Positions 1 through 10,890 of a stretch of 64,000 nt of DNA are shown here, one piece after another (position 1 is the first letter of the stretch; every line of letters starts with the position of its first letter). Source of the stretch: Straminergon stramineum (Eukaryota; Streptophyta; Bryopsida; Hypnales; Calliergonaceae); the NCBI GenBank assembly GCA_963920665.1, contig OY987263.1, positions 19,021,430 through 19,085,429 of the forward strand, written 5' to 3'. The notes under the pieces are model-generated. The model was not told the DNA's origin, did no database searches, and was given only the letters and a program-made list of their open reading frames with translations. Position numbers and translations under genes: made by a program.

Positions 1-25
1 TCAAAATAGGCCAAACCTCTGGCAC

Positions 26-748
26 CTATAGCCAATCAATGATCCACTTATGTTTTATACCTTTCACACATCGTTCTATGTCGTCCCTATAAGTGGGAGG
101 TGGTGTTCCCTTCTTTCCCCTTGCAATTTTGGTGGTGCACTTGATGTTTGATCCCTGTTGTTGAGCTTGACATTTAGCATTCGATTTGTGGCTAATCCTT
201 GCAATGTGCCACTTCGACTTGTCGCAATCACTTTCACATGCAATTGTAACATGTTGAGGAGTGTTTGCCTTAGGTTGTTTATCTTTGCCATCCACAAAAT
301 CTATAGACGTTGTAGTGGACCTTGTTCGAACATAAGGTTGAGAAAAATTTACTTTGTCCAGTCTATGTGAGTCTCCCTCGTTGCGAATGGGTACGTCCAA
401 CTTCCTCTTTGTGCTTCCAAATATCTCTTCTCCTTCCAAATGAGGTATATGAGTTCCCACACCCTTGGCTCCAGGTAACGTGTTTAGCGCTTTTGCTATT
501 TTTTGGGGATCTCCACTTTGTCTAGCAACTTTCAACTTCAACTTGCCCTTTGATGGACCAAATCCAGATGCATGACCTCTAAGGTATGCATGGTAGTTTG
601 TCATTTGCATCCAAGCATGAATATTGTCATTGCAAGTTGCGTCAAACAAATTGTTTCCATGATTCCCGTACATTTGAAGCCATTTGTTATGAAGTGTTTC
701 AGATAAATTGCACGATGGTAGGTCTGTCATCTCTTCCAAATTCAATTT
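26..748 (-). pseudogene. T1-family transposon protein, 3'-terminal exon
   Basis: This is an open frame of about 240 codons and is homologous to the last exon of the T1 gene at 44103-45174. Shared blocks include PSCNL near the start, HNKWLQ, REP/HIPHL followed by (V/I)FGS, HRxDKVNFS, KWHIA, KCTT(K/R)I and DDIERCVKG. It has no credible ATG at its left end. A 3' splice site (TTCTAG, minus strand, 754-749) comes directly before it, so it reads as an internal or terminal exon. The frame closes with TAG at 26-28 but continues open to the window edge (VPEVWPIL), so this stop is probably a nonsense change rather than the true end. The upstream exons seen at 42.4-43.7 kb were not found here. I do not recognise the family beyond its being multicopy. 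Function unknown. Confidence 0.6.
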
Positions 749-1446
749 CTAGAAATCCACGCAAGTTCATAGAAGAATTAGTAATTCAACTTTAAAACTA
801 CATAGACATTTTAATTTCAAGGATTTAGGGTGCCCTCCAAACGTGGACTCTCATAAAGTGGAGGACATTCAAAGACATTTTCATATAGAAATTTATTATT
901 TATCTAAAAATGAGCACTACAATTATTACCCAACTTGTTGATAAAAGAAGATTGTCAAATCCTAGATCTGAGCCTCCAAAAATTGTTGTCGCAGTACAGG
1001 GCAGGTGAATTCCCCGTTATACTCACAAAAACCACACTAGAGCATAACTAAGTGACTCTAAAGATCAAACCCACGAGATCCTGTGAAGTATTAAACTTTA
1101 TTAAGCGAGTAAGTTTTACTAACTTCCAAACCTTCCTTCCGGTCCTAGATATAAAATCGGAAACAACCAACCACCAGACAATCTTGGACCAGATTCCTCC
1201 CCTTCTAGTGCCCTAACTATCCGGTTAGTACAATTTACCTCAATCCTAGAACCTCACCACTTCTGGTCCTGCTACTCCTCTGAACTAATTCGTTTCAAAT
1301 TGTCTGTATGTAGCTTCACTCCTCTCCCGGTTTAGTTTTATCTTTGTTGGACAATCAGAGGGATCGCCGCTTGATTTTGTGAGTGGTAGGCCCACCACTC
1401 CTTTCGTGAATTATAGTGGCTGAAGACCCACTATCCTATCCAGGGT

Positions 1447-1545
1447 TGTTGTATTGAATGTGTTTTGGATTTTGGGTGTTGAGTTGTTCATCTAATGTTG
1501 CATGTCATATATGACAAGTGTCGCATATATGAGACAAATTTGACG
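1447..1545 (-). repeat. T1 element 5' fragment
   Basis: This aligns over about 100 bp, at roughly 70% by eye, with 24694-24790 (mirrored at 42408-42504), just upstream of the T1 coding region. Shared blocks are GAGTTGTTC, GATGTTGC (ATGTTGC here) and the TATA-ATGACA-TTTGAC pattern. It lies in the same orientation relative to the T1 exon at 26-748 as in the fuller copy, but much closer (700 bp against about 1.6 kb). This copy has therefore lost most of its upstream coding exons. Confidence 0.5.
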
Positions 1546-1554
1546 AGCGTGAAA

Positions 1555-1570
1555 TTAGGGTTTAGGGTTT
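1555..1570 (+). repeat. Short interstitial telomere-like motif
   Basis: About two units of the Arabidopsis-type plant telomere repeat (TTAGGGTTTAGGGTTT). Short motifs like this occur both as telo-boxes in promoters and as interstitial relics. No downstream gene was identified. Confidence 0.4.
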
Positions 1571-1648
1571 TTGGGCAGAGCAGCCAAAAATTTCATCTTA
1601 CGTGGCGGGTTGTCAACAATGACGTGGAAAGCTTTGACCACATCACCA

Positions 1649-1768
1649 TGGGTGACTGCAGGTAAGGTGGGGCGACCACGGGTCCTAAAATGAGGGCGAC
1701 TGCAAGTCCAACCTAGGGCGATTGAGGGTATAAAGGCGACTGCGGGTGTAAGGAAAAGGGCGATCTTG
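1649..1768 (+). repeat. GGCGACTGCGGGT minisatellite, array 1
   Basis: About five degenerate units of 20-28 bp, each centred on GGGCGACTGCGGGT-like sequence (for example at 1671, 1695, 1717 and 1734). The same motif in the same orientation forms a larger array at 6196-6490. The two arrays bracket the decayed hAT gene at 2625-5903. Confidence 0.7.
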
Positions 1769-2624
1769 GCTTTATCCCATACGCAAGGAATTTTTTTTTG
1801 TTTCGTGGATGATAAGAACTTCTAATATACGACATAAGTGCAATTGTCCATCTTTAAAAATTTAGTCCCAAACGAGAGATCTTACTGAGTCCTCATACCA
1901 AAAATGAGTATTTTGTGAGGGGGAAAGGCAAGTACATCACATCACAGAGTTCTATTGGAGATGATTTTCATATTCACTAGTCCATCCGTAAAAGGTTAAG
2001 AGCAACCTCGTGTGCCATTGCGATTGCAAACATGGATATAATGACCATTTCAATCTTGCTCACGATTTAGGATACTTCACTTTCCATGTGCCATTGCATT
2101 CTCCTAAGCCTTAAATTAAGTACTTCACATTTTGTGGTCATTCACTCATTCATAGGAGCCTCCGAGTTCTACATTTCTTTATTACATATCGTTGGGAATT
2201 TCTAATTCAAATTTTCTACTCCTATTGAAGTGTAGAAGCCAATATCGCAATTGGATATAATAATTACACCCAAAATAGATACAAAAACAAGAAAAAAGTA
2301 AGGATAATTAGTATTACTGTAATTATAAGTTGTACACACTAATAGAGTAGTGACCCAATCTTATAAATGAACTTCTACTTCAATTGTACTTCCATGAACT
2401 TTGTTAAGATCTCCACTTCTATACTTGTAGAAGTCCACACTAAAGATAGTGAACAAAACTTTGTAATTCTAACACTATCATGCTTTCATACTAAAGTACA
2501 TACTACACAAAACTCATCTATAGGCTATTTGCCTATGAACTTAAGCTAGAAAACTTCAACACACCAAAATTATGCAAAAGCATTACATTACCACTTCACT
2601 ACCTCTAAATCTATGTTTATAAAG
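1769..2624. other. AT-rich non-coding stretch
   Basis: No gene, repeat array or structural signal was seen. It is probably 3' flank of the hAT relic that follows on the minus strand. Confidence 0.5.
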
Positions 2625-5600
2625 TTATGGTGAAAATGTGTAATTACTAGGCACCTCATCAGCGTCAAGGTCAAAATCATCATTCGACTCCTCCACCCTT
2701 TCATTATCATCACGGTTACCATTCTTCTCGTCCTCCCTTCGTACTCGTTCATTTTGCACTTCATGTTCTACCTCTGAGTTCACGTTCTGCACTTCAGTAT
2801 CCACGACGCCATCGCCGCTAGTTTGCACCAATCGTTTAGTCAACCTCAATGCATCTCTTGTTCCATCAAGGTTGGATGCAGGGTGTTGTCCGCCTCTACT
2901 GGATTGCCCGATGTTTCGATTTGAATTGGCTTCACCCATGATGAATTTTTGGACAATATGGTTCTGTCGTTTGAGATTTCTTTGCAGCCTCTCCTGCATC
3001 TTCTTCAATCGCTTTTTTTGTCCTCTTGTGCCTTCACATACGAGCAAGGATGATTCTCCAGGGCTAGAAATTGAGGAGGGTTGAGTGGGTTGTGGAGCAG
3101 AGGCATGGACTTCATTATCAATTGTCCTAAGAGGACTATTATGCAAGGGTGGCCTAGTCGCACGGATTGGTATAGACCTAGTTGCCTTAGCATTGTTTGC
3201 GTTTCCCCCTCCACTTAAGGGCACCGTACGATTCCGGTTCATAATAGCTTGCAAGGACAAGTTTGAATCATATTCCACATTTTCTATTCTTAAGGGGCTT
3301 TGTAATGGAGAAAGTGGAACGCTTGTATGCACAACATCTTTGACATGTGTTGGCGGTGTTGCCTCCTCTTGCCTTTCATTTACCTCAGCAACTCAAGCGA
3401 CACTTCATAGGTTCATTACCCTTGTAGAACCTTGATCTACAACATTTGGAGATCTTGCTTTTTGAGCTCTTGTTGGCATTGGATTATTTACGCCTTCATT
3501 GGGGTTGTCGGGACTACTTGCCCTCATCCGCGATGACTTTATTGGAGGAGGTACATTCCTATCCCTAGTAGAGAAGTAGGGTTGTGGGGGCCTTCGCGGT
3601 GCGCGTTGAATCTGCTCCTCCTTAGAGTAGTACCTATTATTCTCAGCTATAAATGTATTTCCATAGTTGTATCTCCGTAGAGGACTGTTTTCTCTACGAA
3701 TCAGTCTTGCCCACATATTTCTACGTAGGCGCTCTTCTACCAGCCTCATGTTCTCATTAGCTTGAGCCATTCTGACTAGGTCGCCATGCCTTGATGATCC
3801 TGTAGCTAATGGCTCTTCATTCTCTTCTGAGGTATTTCCATCCATAAGGTACTTTTCATAAAACATTGCAGGATTGTGTCTACGTTTCTCACGTTCAAGT
3901 TTACTGTTGGTGTAGATATACACCAAAGCTTCCGCCTTGGATGTGGTTAGGCGATTTCGCACTTTATTGTGCACAAACGAATACATGCTCCAATTCCTTT
4001 CACATGATGATGTTGAGCACGTCAAAGATAGAACTCTCATTGCAATTTTTGGGAGAACATTAGCACCCACAAGATTCCACTATTGATGAGGCATTAGTTT
4101 ACATTGTGTAATATCAGGAGCCTCTTCTAAGGGGTCAAAAGGACCTGTCTTCTCTTCGAACTACGTGAGCTCCTGCAATGCCTCCATGTATGATAATCCC
4201 AATGACTCGCTCATTTTTCGAAGCACCCGATTTAAGGCTCTTTTGGCCACACCGTCGTTAAGAAGGGTTCCTACTTCAATCAAGAAAGGATTTCAGAGTG
4301 CCTTTGCATAGTGTAGGTCTATGAGCATCAATTTCCAACGAGCCTCGAATTGCATCTCAAACTTTGTTGTAGTTTCATCATTTAGAAAAAAAAGGTTCAT
4401 TTCACAAGCTCCACATGTGCTCTTGAAGAGTCTTCATAACCAACCAAGCCTTAGGCATTGCTGGGGCTTTCCCATCAAACACTCGGAGAGCAATAAGGAT
4501 GAGCTCTACCATGTGCAAAAAATTGTCACACTCCACCCAAAAAGATTCTGCATGAATGTCATTCTGCGCTATAGTAGCTTGCGTTTTCAATATATCTCCA
4601 TTTTGGCGACGTTCCAAACTAGCCTCAAATTGCACATATGTCTCATCCATTATCACTCGAATCAATGCTGACTTGCACTCCACCACATGTGATATCATGA
4701 GGAAGTTCACTACAAAGCGTGTTTTAGAAGGCATTCGCAATGCCTTGTCCGGGGAGTACTTTCAGAAGAGAGCCAATGTGGAATGGTACCTCTTGATGTA
4801 CTTTACTATTTGCATACAACGTCGTCCTATTCTCTTCACCTTGACATCTTTTGCCTAGTCTTCCCAAAACAAGTCCAAAATGTGTGCTGCGCATCCTTGG
4901 GTATACATGTGTGGATATTTCTCTTGTAACGCCTTCAAAGTCCCTATTATGACAGCAGCATTGTCCGTACATAGTTGGACAATGTTTTTGGGGCCAACCT
5001 CTTCTATGTATTGCGCCATCATATTGGTTGTACACACAATGTCCTTCTTCTCCCCTATGGTGTCCACCGATCCAAGAAACACATCCCCCATAGGACACAC
5101 AAGCATTAAATTCAATAATGGACGGCTATAAGTATCAAACCAACCATCCAAACAAATAGTCGCTCCGTAAACTTCAATAGAGTGCTTTGTCTGCTTAGTG
5201 ACCATTTTAGAAACACTTTCCTTCTTTGGCTCTATCATTCTTGTACGCAAAGCATTGTATGAAGGCGGTGGTATCGTAGTCTTGATGCCACTATCTCTTT
5301 CATTGCTTTCACAAAGGCAAGATGGCGCGCAACATTGAACGCGATGCTAGCCTCATAAAAGAAGGAAGCCCACATGGTATCCAACTTTGCTCTCATGCTA
5401 CTTTGTAATGCTTCATCCATGCTAGTTTGCCTAGAAATGGAAGGATTATTCCTCCTTCTCAAAATTGTTTGAGGAGTGGAATCTACTGAATCTATAATAG
5501 GAAGCATTGGTTCATTCGTAGCACTAGGCTCCTCTGACCTCTCCCTACCCCCTTCCACCATAGGCTCTACCATAGTCTCATCCACAACATCAAATTTTCG

Positions 5601-5903
5601 AACCTCCTCATGCATTTGTTCAAAGCTCATTTCCTTTGGAACAACCCCACGACAAGTCCTAAACTTTTGCAATATTGGCCATGGGATTTTCTTATATCAC
5701 TCCGATGCAGTCCTGCTACCAAATCCAAAGTGATAGAATGCCCACTTTCGTACAAACATGGAGGTCCACCCACTGAAAACACATGTTTGTGTATTTCCCA
5801 CAAACTGATGGTCAATGTCTATAACCAACCAAGGGTCCCACTCCTTCGTGGCTCTCCTTGTATTGTTAATGGTAGTCCTCCTCCCCTCACCCCGACTAGC
5901 CAT
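2625..5903 (-). pseudogene. hAT-family transposase relic
   Basis: Pieces of one transposase lie in order on the minus strand. The N-terminal part (5235-5672) contains VPKEMSFEQMHEEVRKF and a block homologous to the better copy (WASFFYEASIAFNVAR against WANFFYAANIPFAVAR). The DUF659-like catalytic core (4855-5250) has GATICLDGW, CTDNAA and QGCAAHILDLF, which correspond to the first two catalytic acidic positions and the C/H region of hAT enzymes. KTRFVVNFLMISH lies at 4402-4740. The C-terminal dimerisation motif CERNWSMYSFVHNKVRN is at 3405-4070, followed by a low-complexity tail. It is broken by a frameshift near 5290 (two overlapping frames both encode YH/PPSYN-like sequence), a second frameshift between 4402 and 4070, and TGA stops at 3405-3407 and a few codons downstream. 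It is dead. Its value is as a reference: it keeps the Trp after CERN that the 10.9-kb copy has lost. Confidence 0.85.
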
Positions 5904-6195
5904 ATTGTTCCTCGCCTATGAGTTCTTAAAACAATATTATCATATGAATCAAAGCCTTGATTTTGAAAAAAGAATGGCAAAGCCACTTGCTTTGAACGAT
6001 CTTTTAAACCACTCAAACCAAGTCGTTGCCCTCCAAAGAACCAAACATCCACAAGAAGCCTCTTTTGAAGATTCAAGTCATGAGTTCATCCCCGAAGCAA
6101 GGTGAAAACCAAAGTCTGGGCCTTCAGCTTTATACTACAGTTCTGCTAGCACCGCAAGTCGCCCACTAAGAGCAAGGATGGGTGCAGGAAACGGG

Positions 6196-6490
6196 TGCAA
6201 TCGCCCCATGGGCGACTACGGGTCGAAAAGGAGGCGATTGTGGGTCTAGGGGGGCGACTTCGGGTCTAGAGGGGGCGGTTGTGGGTCTATAGCAGGACGA
6301 CTATGGGTCAAGGGGGGTGAGTGCAGGTCTAGGGGGCGATTGCGGGCCTAGGATAGGACGATTGCGAGTAGAAAGGGGCGACTGCGGGTAGAAGTGGGGC
6401 GACTGTGGGTCTTGGGCGGGGCAACTTCGGGTAGAAGGGGGTGTGACTGTAGGTCTCAGGAGGTGACTTCGGGTACTTCAAGGGCGACCG
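6196..6490 (+). repeat. GGCGACTGCGGGT minisatellite, array 2
   Basis: About 11-12 degenerate units of 20-28 bp with the consensus core GGCGACTGCGGGTCTAGRG. It has the same motif and orientation as array 1 at 1649-1768. It sits 5' of the minus-strand hAT relic, whereas array 1 sits 3' of it. Confidence 0.8.
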
Positions 6491-6676
6491 CGCTTACACT
6501 TAGGATCCAAGGCGATTTCTGTTATCACGTTAGCGTTCCATCACTCAGTTTCTAGATGAAAGTCATCCTAGTTTAGATAGATATTTTATTAAACCCTAAG
6601 CATTGTCCAAGGGTTTGACTTGGTATTTATAGATACTTCAAAAAAAATTTTCAGGAAAATGGTCATAGACTTAAAG

Positions 6677-7481
6677 TGTCGCAAGCCATAATCCTAGAAG
6701 TCACCAGGTTAGTATTTAAGAGTGTATAAATATAAAGAATTTTTCCAAATTTCTAATAGGCAAAAAGGATTAGAACCTTCTTAGCCTAAACATCTCCCTA
6801 ATGTTGAAAGGATGCTCTTGGTAATCCGTAACGGGATCCAGGATGGAACCGGAATCCGGAAACCCGGATAGCGATAGCCTATGGTCTAGACTTCCGACCT
6901 AGAAAAATAGGAATCCGTTACAAGTAAACAGTCCACTTTAGGAATGGTTGGTAAGTTGACGGGTACTTAAACCCGCCACTCTCATTTATTCTTCCTCTTT
7001 CTTCCATAACTGTTTTGTGCGTGTATAGTTGAGTCACTTGAGTGAAAGAGTGGTGAGTTAGTGATCGAGTGAGAAACTACTATGTGTTCAGATTTCAGTG
7101 TAGTTTGCAATGACAGAGGGAGATATCCAGAAACTATCAGTGACGGAGCGGATTGGAGGACTGTTGAATCCAGCCCAAACCCATCTAGAAGGATTCGAGC
7201 ACATGCTACAATAGCAACAACCAAGGAAGGAGATGGATCCCATCATATTGCATGAGACGTCTCCAAGCGAGGAAGTTGAGAGGGAGATAACTCATATTGA
7301 GAAATCTGAGGAGGAAGAGTACTGGACTAGGTCAGAAGACGAGGAGGAGGAAGAAGGTGAGTACTCTCCTCTGGAAATCTAGAAGATCCAGACCCGGGCA
7401 GCATTATGGATGACACCGGTGAAGGCAACTCCAAAAGCAACGCCGAGGTCATCCACGAGGGCACCAGCAAGTCAAGGTGGG
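6677..7481 (+). pseudogene. Internally deleted copy of element T2
   Basis: The 5' flank from about 6677 to 7109 aligns with 38748-39154 of the full T2 element (AGCCATAATC, TCCGTAACGGGATCCAG, TGACGGGTACTTAA and the ACTGTTTTGTGCG leader). The frame opens at ATG 7110 with MTEGDIQK, matching the full copy's MAEGDIQK. It then jumps within a few codons to ERIGGLLNPA, which lies about 540 codons downstream in the full protein, so roughly 1.6 kb of coding sequence is missing. In-frame TAGs lie at 7212-7214 and 7380-7382. At 7389-7391 this copy has CAG where the full copy has TAG (41015-41017), followed in both by TRAAL. Homology stops exactly at 7481, where a hAT end begins. Confidence 0.8.
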
Positions 7482-8509
7482 CAGGGTTGACAGGACGTCC
7501 GGACGTCCGGACATGGACGCGGACGCGGGGTCCACAACGTCCAATGACAAGCAGACTAGTGCACGTTCCCGCCGTCCGCCCCGACCGACGGTTCTGTCCA
7601 CCCGTCCACCCCGCCCGTCCGCCCCTGCCCGTCTGCCAAAACCCCCGACCGTCCGCCACTAACCGTCTGCCCCGACCGCCTGACCGTCTGCCGAAACCCG
7701 CAACATCTACCACTGACCGTCCACCCCACCCGCCTGACCGTCCGCCGCTGCTCGTCCGCCCCGCCCGTCTACCCCAACTGACAGTTCCGTCTGCTTGTCC
7801 GCCCCTGCCCGTCTGCAAAACCCCTGACCGTCCGCTCCGACCACATTCACAAATTGTCTCCATGTCTTTATAGAATTGTAGATGAAAATCATAAAAATCA
7901 GAACAAGGAAGTTCTACACCCCTAATATTACTCTACTTTAAATTTGTAGGGAAGTAACCTTTGATTTCCCTAAATTTGTAATTAAAAAAAAAGAAAAAAA
8001 ACCCCATAAATTTCACCTCCAAACCCTCGATAGAGAATTTAGAATTGGGCATTCATTTCTGAAAAATTTAGTGACAGAGAACCTTGATGGGGAGTTCTTT
8101 TTCCTATTCAAATGAAATTCATGGACATAGAGATAGGGATTGCCCTTAGTCCCTTACAAAGGATGCTCTTAGAAGCTAAAATAAAAGTAAAATTTGAAGA
8201 CGAAATTGCTCAAAATTTTCCAATTATGGCAATTTATTGAAGGAAATTGTCAAAGATTACATGAAAACAAAATCATGAATATGTCATATGTGTAATGTGT
8301 TAATGTGGCATTACATATCCTATATGTGCATGAATGTCAAAATTGGAAATATTACTAATTTACTATAAGTTTAACCCCTAAAGGACCAAATGTTGATTTT
8401 GGCAACAGATTGATTTTGGGCAGGTGCATCCGTGCATGTGAGTGGAGATTTCCATATTTTGGGCTGAAATTTTAATACAATGTGGGGACAAGGAATATCT
8501 TTCATATGC
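7482..8509. mobile_element. hAT transposon terminus, truncated by the contig end
   Basis: T2 homology runs unbroken to AAGGTGGG (7474-7481) and is replaced at 7482 by CAGGGTTGAC. The uninterrupted T2 copy reads AAGGCGGG directly followed by AGGAGCC (41100-41114). CAGGG is a typical hAT terminal start and 8 bp is the hAT target-duplication length, so AAGGTGGG is the candidate duplication. The first 370 bp inside the element are packed with GTCCG/GGACG (ACGTCCGGACGTCCGG, then C-rich CCGCCCGTCC units up to about 7848). The remainder, 7849-8509, is AT-rich with no gene. The other end is not in this contig. Confidence 0.75.
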
Positions 8510-8709
8510 NNNNNNNNNNNNNNNNNNNNNNNNNNNNNNNNNNNNNNNNNNNNNNNNNNNNNNNNNNNNNNNNNNNNNNNNNNNNNNNNNNNNNNNNNNN
8601 NNNNNNNNNNNNNNNNNNNNNNNNNNNNNNNNNNNNNNNNNNNNNNNNNNNNNNNNNNNNNNNNNNNNNNNNNNNNNNNNNNNNNNNNNNNNNNNNNNNN
8701 NNNNNNNNN
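8510..8709. other. Assembly gap, 200 N
   Basis: A run of exactly 200 N, the same length as the gap at 31805-32004. This is a placeholder length used by scaffolding software, not a measured distance. Confidence 0.98.
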
Positions 8710-9014
8710 TACCCATCAAAGCTGATGACGAACAGGTCAATGTGTTCGTAGATCGAGTGGATGCTGCGTTGAGGGCCTTGAAGGTTGAAGAAGTAGATTT
8801 GTCTCCAAAGCAAAGCTCAAAACGGAAGAGAGAGGATGACAATGATGATGACCACTCTCCGGAAACTAAACGACAGTTTATAGCGGTGGACATGGAGGTT
8901 AGATCCGGAGGAGGTGTTGTCTACAATCCTGGGTCAAATACTCGACGAATGAGTGCAAGACTTTTGGCTAAGGAGGGGCCATCTCATGATGTAGGAGAGG
9001 GTAGTGGTTCTTAA
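8710..9014 (+). pseudogene. T3a gene, last ~100 codons (mirror copy)
   Basis: This is the C-terminal fragment of the RING-finger gene described at 58184-61573, cut by the gap at its 5' side. It holds an Arg/Lys-rich stretch (SSKRKRE) followed by an acidic run, and ends at a TAA. Confidence 0.85.
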
Positions 9015-9427
9015 GTATGAGAGAGGCTTTCCTTATTTTATTATGTTTAAATGTTTAATAGTATAGAAGTATACCGGTGAGTGTGGCTTGAATGTTATAA
9101 GGGTTGAGTACTACTAGTAATTCATTGTACTCATGATGAATTTTGATTTGTTTTGAAGTTCTTTATATATCCAAATATGAAATATCAATATATATATCTT
9201 TGAATTCATCATTTGTTTTGCTTTCTTTTAAGTTCATGCTATGGTGATTTATGAAGAACAACTTTTTGTGAAGTATGTTTTTTTCATGCTCATCTAGAAA
9301 TTTTAAATTATAAAACCCTTTGACAAAACCATAATATTCTGAAATCTCCTCATTGGCTCATTCCATCCATAAATCCCTATTTTGTCCGACATCTCTTGAA
9401 GCATTAAACATTTGAACAATTGAACAC
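9015..9427. other. AT-rich 3' flank of the T3a fragment
   Basis: No gene or repeat array is visible. The stretch contains a short ATATAT run near 9190-9200. Confidence 0.5.
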
Positions 9428-9672
9428 GACCTACCCCGCCCGTCCGCCCGTCCGCCTTAAACCACCCGTCCGCCCGACCCCCGTGGGCCCGACCTGCCGT
9501 CCATCCGAGCTCCCATCCGCCCGTCCACCCGTTCGCAATATGCGTCCGTGCGTCCGCGTGTCTTTGCGTCACTCCATCCGCTTGTCCAGATTATCCGTCC
9601 GCCTGACCCCCGTGGGCCTGACCGCCCGACCGCTGGACCGTCCTTCCGCCCGACCACCCGTCCGCTGCGCAA
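9428..9672 (+). repeat. GTCCG array (mirror of 57526-57770)
   Basis: A strongly strand-asymmetric C-rich tract built of degenerate CCGCCCGT/GTCCGCC units. It contains two copies of a longer sub-repeat with CCCCCGTGGGCC (near 9478 and 9607). See the entry at 57526. Confidence 0.8.
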
Positions 9673-10890
9673 TTAGGCGACGACGGATAGTATGTTCTGT
9701 GGATTCAAAAATGGTCTGCAACGGTCAGGCCTATTTGGGAGACTATAACTGTAGGAAAGAAGTCATTTGAGAGCACTCTTGAAAACTGAACGCTAAGATT
9801 TCCAAGGGCTAGGAGCTGCAATTTTTGTGTCCCTTGCTTGGTAATGTATAGTTCAGTGGACGGGAGGGCCTTGATTTTCAAGGCTTTGAGCACTCATTTT
9901 TTATTATATTTGGACATTGTTCATTTGGTCTTCACATTTTGAATTTAATTCCAATATACGGAATTAAAATTTGTGCCTTGCCACTATGAGCAAGGATTGG
10001 TCTAGTTGGTATGGTACCGCATCAACTGGTAAGGTAAAGTGCTGAAACACAAGTTTCCAACTTCCTTTTAAATTATCTTTAATATAGAAATTACAATTTT
10101 CTTTTCAATGTTTCTAACTATTTCTAGTCTTCTATTTAATTTGTATTTGTCTTCTATTTGTCTTTGGAAATTTTATCTTATAATAATCCTTGGCATGAAG
10201 AATTGATTGGAAGCCGATCTTTAATTGAATTGCTTGAAAGTTGGTCTTGCTTGGATTGCTTGGAAGTTGGTCTTTAGAAAGTTGCTTGTATATTGATAGT
10301 TGTAAAAATAATGATCCAATACAATGGAAAAAATCCCTATTTATAGTTTCCCGTGGTTATAGGGGATAATTAAATTAACCCTAACCATTTGGTCTTGGGA
10401 ATAGGTCCTAAGACTATTCCTTCTAAAATTGTCTAACTAACTTTTCCTAACTAATTCCTTCCTAGAATTCACCTAGTAACTCTATGTACTAAGTTATATT
10501 GCCGCTTTGTCTTCCTTATCTGTACTGAAGTTACCTTTTGTGAAATTAATAACTTATATATAAAAACTTTTTTTCTATTATTTCTTTAATAATCTTGTAG
10601 ATTGAAATATATTTTTTAAGTTTGTGCATGATTTCCCCCAAGTATTGATGTAACCCAATGTGAAATTAATTCTTGAAAGTAATAAAAAATACTGTGAACC
10701 ATATTATTTCTTATTTCAAAGAATTAATAATCTTTGTATAATAATGTTTTGGCATATACAAGTATTTTTGTTTCCTAAAGAATACTATATCCTACCTATA
10801 AATAGGTTTATATGGTGATTTCTAAAATATTAACAATTCTTTATAGGAGGATGAAGTAGGCTGATTAGTAAATTATTTTTTATATATTCC
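9673..10890. other. AT-rich spacer upstream of the hAT transposase
   Basis: No coding sequence is visible. It presumably holds the promoter or leader and any upstream exon of the transposase that follows. A weak tRNA-like A-box (TGGTCTAGTTGG) at about 9998 was considered and not called. Confidence 0.5.

Larger units (their letters stand above)
749..1648. other. Non-coding, partly transposon-derived
   Basis: No gene is visible. The stretch lies upstream of the T1 exon and ends in two recognisable pieces: a T1-element fragment (1447-1545) and a short telomere-like motif (1555-1570). The rest is AT-rich with no clear repeat. Confidence 0.5.

Noticed and set aside
7327..7873. Pro/Arg-rich and Gly/Arg-rich proteins of 155-178 codons on both strands
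   Set aside because: These are translations of the GTCCG array across the T2/hAT junction. Similar frames appear in every GTCCG tract.
8378..8893. Reading frames crossing the N run
   Set aside because: They join two contigs through unknown sequence and have no meaning as genes. The same applies to frames across 31805-32004.
9985..10070. tRNA gene or tRNA-derived SINE
   Set aside because: There is a fair A-box (TGGTCTAGTTGG), but no proper B-box, no acceptor stem and no T-loop consensus. At best a relic.
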